This document shows, in pieces, positions 58,141 through 64,000 of a stretch of 64,000 nt of DNA. The notes beneath the pieces were generated by a model, which saw only the letters and a program-made list of their open reading frames with translations, had not been told where the DNA came from and searched no databases. Location of the stretch: the NCBI GenBank assembly GCA_022661535.1, contig JAKULF010000002.1, forward strand, positions 1,302,001-1,366,000, in the 5' to 3' direction. This DNA comes from Eutypa lata (Eukaryota; Ascomycota; Sordariomycetes; Xylariales; Diatrypaceae). The position numbers and the translations under genes were made by a program. Every line of letters starts with the position of its first letter. Within the stretch, counting starts at the first letter, position 1.

Positions 58141-60048
58141 TCACGAACCAAGCGCCGGTACATATTTCTCCGCCAACGCAGCACGCATGACCATCTCAGC
58201 CGTCTTCGGATCGATTCTCTCCTCAGGACCCAGCCTAATCATCTTTCCGACCAAGAACATCAGCTTTCCCTGGGGATACACCTTAGAGTCCACGAACTGC
58301 CTAACAACACCCTCCTGGCCCTCCACAGCCTTATCAGCGAGCTGCGCATACTCAGCCTCGGACAGTTCGTCAAACCACAGGTTCTCCCGCTCGATGGCGC
58401 CCAGGACCGAGGGGTACTTCTCCGGGATCGTGCCCCGGAACACAACCCAGAGCAGCTCCTTGGCGATCTTGGCCGTGATCTTTCGCCCGTGCAGGTAGAA
58501 GAGTATATCGGCGAGATGCTCGACAGGCACGCGTGCGCATGCGCCGTATTCCGTGAACCCGAGGTCCTCGGAGGCAGCCTCGCTGCGTTCGGACGTTAGA
58601 CGACCGAGCTCGTGCAGGATCCAGTTCGCGGCTAGTTGGAAGTAGGCTAGGTTTTCTTTTTGGTCTTGGCCGGGTCCGAGGCGCGCTGCTAAAGCGTCGA
58701 CTACGTTCCAGAAGTACTCGACTCGCATGCCGCCGTCCAATGCTGTCAGGGATAAGGCATCTTTGGGTGTAAGCTCGAACTGGTTGATTAACATGTCGAC
58801 TTCGACGTCGGGGAGCTGACCCATAGTCTCGCGCAGATGGGAGACTAGGTCGTCGCCGATCACTACGGGTGCTAGGTCGGGATCCGGCATGTATCGGTAG
58901 TCGACTTCTCCTTCCTTGCCCCGCAGACGACGGGTCTCGGTTGAGCCGATGGACCAGCCGCGCGTCTCACCTGCAATGACGCCGCCGGACTCGAGGACAG
59001 AGATCTGTCTATCGCGCTCAGCGATGATCGCATCCTCAACGGCCTTGAAACTGCTCAGGTTCTTGATCTCAGTGCGCTGACCTAACGGCGCAGAGGGATC
59101 GTCGGTTCGTCGAACTGATACATTGATATCGGCACGCAAACCACCGGCTTCCATACCAGACACGCAGGCATCAACGGCATTGAGCAGGATCTGGACTTTA
59201 CGGACGAAGGCTGCTGCCGTCGCGGGATGATGAATCTCAGGTAAAGTGATGATCTCGATCAAAGGGGCACCGACACGATTGAAATCGAGCCAGTGCACGC
59301 CACCAGGTTGCGCAATAGTCTTAGCCGTATCCTGCTCCATCTGAATCTGCTTGATCCCAACAGTAACGCCATCGCCATCCTCAGCCGCAATCCCATCTCT
59401 CGCCTGTAAAGTAATACCGCCATCGCGGGCAAAAGGCTCATAATATTGGGTGATCTGATACCCAGACGGCTGATCCCAGTGAAAATAGTGTTTCCGGTCG
59501 AACCTGCTGACCGGTTGGATTTCGCAGTCCAGCGCCAACGCGGCTCTGAGAGCCGGGATGAGAGTTTCCTTCTGGAAGAGAGGCTGGCTCCCGGGTATCG
59601 CCAGATCGAAGAAAGCAACACGGGAGTTCGGGTCGTCGTTGAAGGACGTGGTTAAGGTTGCCGGCGAGAAGAGCTTCCGGGCGGTATTCAACTGGGCGTG
59701 GATCTCGATTCCGACGGTCAGCTCCCAACCTTCGACTACCTGGTTGTTTGCATTTTTCTTTTTCTTCTTCCCGCTGGCTTTTTGCTTCTTAGCCTCGTCT
59801 TTCAGTTGCTTTCTGAGAGGTACATGGACCGGGGTAGGCGTTGCTGACGTCGCTGTCTCGGTGTGTAAAGTCCGGAGAGTTTCGGGAAGCCTCAATGGGA
59901 GGAGACTCGGACGTGTCGTCTGTATCGCGTACGGCAAGTTTCGACATCGTGTATATGACCTCAATTGTCGGGATCCTACGCAGCCCTTCGTTGGCAATTG
60001 ACCCTGGAGCAGATATCTACTTAATGTTGTCGTATTGAAACGCGTCAT
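58141..60048 (-). CDS. PET112: Mitochondrial glutamyl-tRNA(Gln) amidotransferase subunit B (GatB)
   Basis: It amidates misacylated Glu-tRNA(Gln) in mitochondria as part of the GatFAB/GatCAB-type complex. One exon encodes 635 residues. The first about 100 residues are Arg/Ser/Thr-rich with a Lys cluster (SGKKKKKNAN), consistent with a mitochondrial presequence and linker. The GatB core starts at WELTVGIEIHAQLNTARKLF, and continues with NDDPNSRVAFFDLAIPGSQP, RKHYFHWDQPSGYQITQYY, DFNRVGAPLIEI and RTEIKNLSSFKAVEDAI. The C-terminal GatB/YqeY helical domain includes the run up to KTAEMVMRAALAEKYVP. The start is the first ATG of the frame; a lower-stream start would lose the presequence. Confidence 0.94.
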   Translation of the reverse strand: MTRFNTTTLSRYLLQGQLPTKGCVGSRQLRSYTRCRNLPYAIQTTRPSLLPLRLPETLRTLHTETATSATPTPVHVPLRKQLKDEAKKQKASGKKKKKNANNQVVEGWELTVGIEIHAQLNTARKLFSPATLTTSFNDDPNSRVAFFDLAIPGSQPLFQKETLIPALRAALALDCEIQPVSRFDRKHYFHWDQPSGYQITQYYEPFARDGGITLQARDGIAAEDGDGVTVGIKQIQMEQDTAKTIAQPGGVHWLDFNRVGAPLIEIITLPEIHHPATAAAFVRKVQILLNAVDACVSGMEAGGLRADINVSVRRTDDPSAPLGQRTEIKNLSSFKAVEDAIIAERDRQISVLESGGVIAGETRGWSIGSTETRRLRGKEGEVDYRYMPDPDLAPVVIGDDLVSHLRETMGQLPDVEVDMLINQFELTPKDALSLTALDGGMRVEYFWNVVDALAARLGPGQDQKENLAYFQLAANWILHELGRLTSERSEAASEDLGFTEYGACARVPVEHLADILFYLHGRKITAKIAKELLWVVFRGTIPEKYPSVLGAIERENLWFDELSEAEYAQLADKAVEGQEGVVRQFVDSKVYPQGKLMFLVGKMIRLGPEERIDPKTAEMVMRAALAEKYVPALGS

Positions 60049-61559
60049 ATTGGTTTGCCCCGAAGGCTAAGGCCTGGATGTCTTGAAGCTCAGTGAACTG
60101 AACCTTGAAGTTACGTATTAAAATCTCACGTTACCCTAACGTTAGTGTAGAGCTCAACGGCACTTTCCGAGCCCGCACGCACGCACATGGCCCCGATGTG
60201 GGGTATTGGAAAGTAAACGCACAGACCAGTTTAAAAGCATCACCAACTCTTATCTTCCTGACCACTGGCATGATGACATTCGCCCTCGCTGTCTCGACGG
60301 AGAATATCACTATCTAATTATGTACGTACATACATACTGGGCTACCTATAATTAGCATCGGACTCCGCTTGACAGAAACCGATCGGCGGGTGCAGGTGAT
60401 GGGCGATGGGTGATGCATTGAAATGCCTGCACTAACGCCACTTATAGTAGGTAAACCCTAGCATCGGGTTCAGTGCCAGGGAAGTTGTTGGTTGGTGATG
60501 CGAACGAAAGCCTCCATTAACTGCCTAACGTCAGTCAGTTCAGTTCGCATACAGGAACTTTAACTCTTAACTATTATCATTCTACTCTAGCATTTCTTGC
60601 TGTGATTGGGTGCACTGGTAGTGGGTGTTGCATATTTCATATCGCAATCTAGAACATAACTAGGTACATATACTGCAGCTTCCGAATTCTCCCAAGCCAT
60701 TCAAAATCAGTGATGCTGGCCAGTAAAGCATGTGTCCGTCACATTGGGGATGACGATTGGTGCTTGAACATGTCCGTCGCGGCCTTATCGTCATCGTCCG
60801 GAATGAAACACGAACAAATCAACCCATGTCCATTCCCTTTTACCCCTCCATAACGCCCCCCCCCCCGACTGAACCTGATCCCTTCCCTCCACATGCCTTG
60901 ACATGCCTATCCCATGCCCATCTTGCCCATCCATTACGCACGCAAGCATGCATCTGGTATTACAGACAGCCCTGCCCTTGTGCTAGGTGATTTTCCCTGT
61001 CTTAGCTAAAGGTGGGTTGGCTGTCGCATTTCTTCTTTTTCTCTTTTTCCGAGTCATCTGTTCCTGTTCTTGAATCAATGTATTATCATGTTGTAATATT
61101 TCCATTCTTCTCTCCGTCAATCTTGTAATCTCTTGATTTCTGCCCTCTACTTCCTCGATTGTATTGATCGTCATCTCATCTTATGTATTTCTTGCCGAAT
61201 GTTCTACTTATGTGTACACTTCCTCTCGGTTGACCTCTCTGACTTGTACATGTAATTTAAACCGCTCTTCCGCTGTCGAGCCCCATTGCGACCCAATGTG
61301 ATAGTGACACTCACTATCCGCTGCTGCTTATCCGAGCTGATATCACTCAATATTAAATAAAAGCATCCTCGTTTCACAGTGGCTCAATGTCTCATGAATA
61401 TTGTGTCACCTATATCTATTCTGGAATACGCAGTTCTACTTGAATACGATCTTTCCCCTCACAGGCCCGAAATAATACCTCCTTCTGCCCATATTGCTAC
61501 CCTGAACGTATAATCACGGAGTCGCTCACAAGTCCAGTCAAATAGGAGCCCAATCCGTC
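60049..61559. other. Intergenic between GatB and the large DUF6594 gene
   Basis: Divergent promoters lie at both ends. Short ORFs (60105-60317, 60757-60990) carry no motif. A run of nine C lies at about 60857-60865. Confidence 0.5.
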
Positions 61560-63635
61560 ATGGCAGACAAGGATCACCCACAGAATGGACTACATAACAT
61601 CCGACGTTCTCTTTCTGGGAACAGCGTGCCGACGAATCCAGTAGTACATGTAGCATCCACTGGCGCACTGTTTAATGAGGAATATAACCTCGGGAGTCCA
61701 CGAAGGAAGACTCACAAGAAATCCCCTAATGTCTTGAAAGACATCGACGACGCCTTCGCGCTCAATGGTGGTGGCACTCCTAAGCAAGTAACAGCCAGCA
61801 AACCCCAGCGCGAACCAGCGGATGCCTCAAAAAACGGCTCGTCCAGTGATGTGGGACAACCTAACATTACCTCTACTGCCAGCGTGCGTTCTCACGTTCC
61901 AGCGCCGTCGACTATATCCAACCTAACCGCACTATCCAAAGCGACCAACGAGTCCGAGAGTTCGAGCGGGAGCGGCTCCACCGTGCGGAATTCCTCGGCG
62001 TCGAGGCGGGACGACCCAGTAACAGTGAAGGCGAGGAATAAGCAAAGAAGAATATCAGTAAAGAAGCCCAACGCGCTCAATTTCCTAGACTCGGACTCTC
62101 CGGACTTGACCCCCGATGTGGTACAACATTCCATCGAGGCAGTCACCCCTCATGAGTCTCCCATGTCCCCGCAGAGCACGTCGCCCTCGAACCGGAGCGC
62201 GTCTTCGACATCTAGTGGATTCCAAGACGATGCGTCCGATATGATCGAGGATCACGAGACGGACCGTAGCACGAGCCCTGAGAGAAGCATTAATGGGGAG
62301 GAGAAAGGCACAATGCGCACTCCTGTTGCCGCCCGAATAGATACGAAACAAATTCGGAGACGGAGCTATGGCCCACCCGATCTTCCCTATGCCACCTTGA
62401 ACCAGCAGCCGTACATGTCGCCTAACGCATCGACTCCTCGCGCCGCGAATCAAGGCCCCTTTACGTTTCCACCACGACCAGAGAGAATACCCCTGACGGG
62501 ATACGAGCTCATCGCTTCGCGACTCTGCACCAGCGTAACCCCAGCTGCTGAACACAACAGCAGCAGCAGCAGTAGTAGACCACCACCGCCGCTGAAACCG
62601 CTGTACCGAAGATTCGAAACCCTGCATCACCGCATCTTGCTTCACCTGCAAGATGAGATCTGCGACCTCGAAGAGCAGCTCCACCGCCTGGACAACTCCG
62701 ACACGCAGAGCCGCCGCATGCAGGAGGGCTGCATCCCCGCTTCGCGGAGGGCGGAGCAGCACTCGGGTAACGAGATGCACTGGCATCGGCTGGAGGTCAT
62801 GAGCAAAATCGGCTTTAAGCTCGAGCAGTACGGTAAGTTCACCCAACCCATTCCAAACCACCCACCCATCCATCCATCTATCCATGTCCCACCATTTCCC
62901 ACCCCTCATTTTAACACCAACCTTACACATCTACACACAGATAACGTCCTCTCCTCCTACCGCAAAACGCAATTCTTCCCATCGGCCTCCCAATCCGACG
63001 TCCACGAGTACCGCAACTTCCTCGCGACGCACGGTCCCATCGTCGAAGCCGAGACCCACTTCCTCGACGTCGCGGACGATCTGATATGCGTCAACGAGGA
63101 AGAAGAAGAAGAATCCGACGATGACTACGACGACGACGATGATGATGATTCCTCGGCAGCGTCGGAGGAAGATGATGCGCTCGCCACGCCGATGCCGCGT
63201 AATGCGCAGTTTAATTTGAGAAGTAGTGGTGGTGGTGGTAGTCGTAGTCGTCAGGGAGGCGGTTCTCAACAGCAACATCAGGCGAGTCCAACGCGGCTCC
63301 CCATAGCCCGGCCTGAAAACCCGGCAGAGAAACCAAAACAGGTTGAACATAAAACCAACGGACGTAGCGACGTGAGCAGCGGCGGTAGTCAACCACCAAA
63401 GCTCATGTCCCTCTCTCTGGCAATGGTCGGCGCCATCCTCTTTCCTGTCCTCGCTTTTGCCGCCATCCCGGGGTTCGTCGGCCGCATGGCGGTCGTGTTC
63501 GTTGTTCTTATTGGCGGCGTGGCCACGCTGCTCCAGCAGGGCGATTTGGTGGGGCTGGAGACTACGATGGATATCTGCGTTTGTGCCGGGTGCTATGGCG
63601 CTGTCATGGCTGTGCTTGCCGGGGTTATGGGTTGA
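61560..63635 (+). CDS. DUF6594-type membrane protein (large copy, with acidic run)
   Basis: A longer relative of the neighbouring DUF6594 gene: two exons, 61560-62832 and 62941-63635, give 655 residues. The 108-bp intron (GTAAGT donor, CACAG acceptor) has no stop in frame, so the unspliced frame is also open and would give 691 residues. Residues 1-310 are a Ser/Thr/Pro-rich disordered tail. The DUF6594 core then reads GYELIASRLCTS, RRFETLHHRILLHLQDEICD and, after the intron, DNVLSSYRKTQFF. An acidic run (EEEEEESDDDYDDDDDDD) lies at about 484-500. The C-terminus has three hydrophobic stretches (LSLAMVGAILFPVLAFAAI, VVFVVLIGGVATLL and VCAGCYGAVMAVLAGVMG). Confidence 0.8.
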   Translation: MADKDHPQNGLHNIRRSLSGNSVPTNPVVHVASTGALFNEEYNLGSPRRKTHKKSPNVLKDIDDAFALNGGGTPKQVTASKPQREPADASKNGSSSDVGQPNITSTASVRSHVPAPSTISNLTALSKATNESESSSGSGSTVRNSSASRRDDPVTVKARNKQRRISVKKPNALNFLDSDSPDLTPDVVQHSIEAVTPHESPMSPQSTSPSNRSASSTSSGFQDDASDMIEDHETDRSTSPERSINGEEKGTMRTPVAARIDTKQIRRRSYGPPDLPYATLNQQPYMSPNASTPRAANQGPFTFPPRPERIPLTGYELIASRLCTSVTPAAEHNSSSSSSRPPPPLKPLYRRFETLHHRILLHLQDEICDLEEQLHRLDNSDTQSRRMQEGCIPASRRAEQHSGNEMHWHRLEVMSKIGFKLEQYGKFTQPIPNHPPIHPSIHVPPFPTPHFNTNLTHLHTDNVLSSYRKTQFFPSASQSDVHEYRNFLATHGPIVEAETHFLDVADDLICVNEEEEEESDDDYDDDDDDDSSAASEEDDALATPMPRNAQFNLRSSGGGGSRSRQGGGSQQQHQASPTRLPIARPENPAEKPKQVEHKTNGRSDVSSGGSQPPKLMSLSLAMVGAILFPVLAFAAIPGFVGRMAVVFVVLIGGVATLLQQGDLVGLETTMDICVCAGCYGAVMAVLAGVMG

Positions 63636-64000
63636 GACTTGCTGGGTTCCTTTTAGGGGGGAGGGGGTAGGCGAGTAAGAATAAGTCGGTGGTTTGTTTG
63701 ATTCTGGTTGTTTTTGGAATGACCTTGAATGTTTGGGTTTGGTTTGAGTTTATGTTAGTGTGTCTGTGTATCTGTGTGTTTCGAGGTTGGCCACTGGATC
63801 TTTTGGGCTTATTCAAACTTGGATGGGGGCTGGTAATAGGACATGGTATCCGGGAATTAGGAGTCATGATACCCAGTCACTACTAAAGGATTTATGTAAT
63901 GCCGTCCGGGGGGACACTCGCGGTGGCGTCCGTGGGGTCCTTGTTATGTCGGTTACCCAATCTTGTATAATGGATCAATACTGGATGGATAGGATACTTT
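63636..64000. other. 3' flank of the large DUF6594 gene
   Basis: T/G-rich DNA without a supported ORF up to the window end. The 80- and 65-residue ORFs here overlap on opposite strands and are unlikely to be genes. Confidence 0.5.

Noticed and set aside
62085..62930. 281-residue minus-strand ORF over the large DUF6594 gene
   Set aside because: Antisense shadow; no recognised motif and it crosses an intron.

Overview
The window is nuclear DNA from a filamentous ascomycete (Pezizomycotina, probably Sordariomycetes; the class is an inference). The support is short GT-AG introns (44-188 bp) with CTAAC-like branch sites, Zn2Cys6, HET and DUF6594 genes, fungal GH18 and GH31 enzymes, and AT-rich intergenic DNA full of TACCTAC/GTAGGTA motifs. 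I rebuilt exon structures by hand from splice signals and reading phase. Seventeen protein genes look intact. There are also gene fragments, a tRNA-like Pol III element and many repeats.

Left part (1-17.7 kb): an MFS transporter of the anion:cation symporter type in six exons (1087-3069); a low-complexity coiled-coil protein (4755-6020); a tRNA-like element with a T tract (7279-7419); a Cys-rich single-pass membrane protein (8591-9936, minus); an F-box-like protein (12002-13248). About 4.5 kb without a recognisable gene follows.

Conserved core (17.7-34.3 kb): VPS4 (minus), prefoldin subunit 6, and an AMSH/Sst2-type JAMM deubiquitinase. VPS4 and AMSH both act at the last steps of ESCRT sorting and lie within 6 kb. 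Next come a membrane-anchored GH18 chitinase (minus), an intracellular GH31 glycosidase (minus), a Zn2Cys6 regulator divergent from GH31, and an SDR oxidoreductase. Polysaccharide hydrolases beside a regulator that resembles sugar-utilisation regulators suggest a small carbon-use neighbourhood.

Accessory island (34.3-44.2 kb): no intact gene. It holds a 2EXR-domain fragment with an in-frame stop, a fragment of a GT15 (Kre2/Ktr) mannosyltransferase with a visible intron, a 132-bp tandem duplication that encodes a coiled-coil repeat, dispersed repeat copies, long A/T tracts and a foldback around a 35-T run. I read it as a graveyard of repeats and gene pieces.

Right part (44.2-64 kb): the DHH1/DDX6 helicase (minus), a mitochondrial-looking J-domain membrane protein, and an alpha/beta hydrolase of the acyl-protein thioesterase family with Cys in place of the nucleophile Ser. 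After these comes a HET-domain gene (minus) carrying sixteen pentapeptide repeats between its conserved blocks, then a DUF6594 membrane protein (minus), mitochondrial GatB/PET112 (minus) and a second, larger DUF6594 protein (plus). HET, DUF6594 and repeat-rich DNA together are the best candidate here for an uncharacterised fast-evolving (possibly allorecognition) locus.
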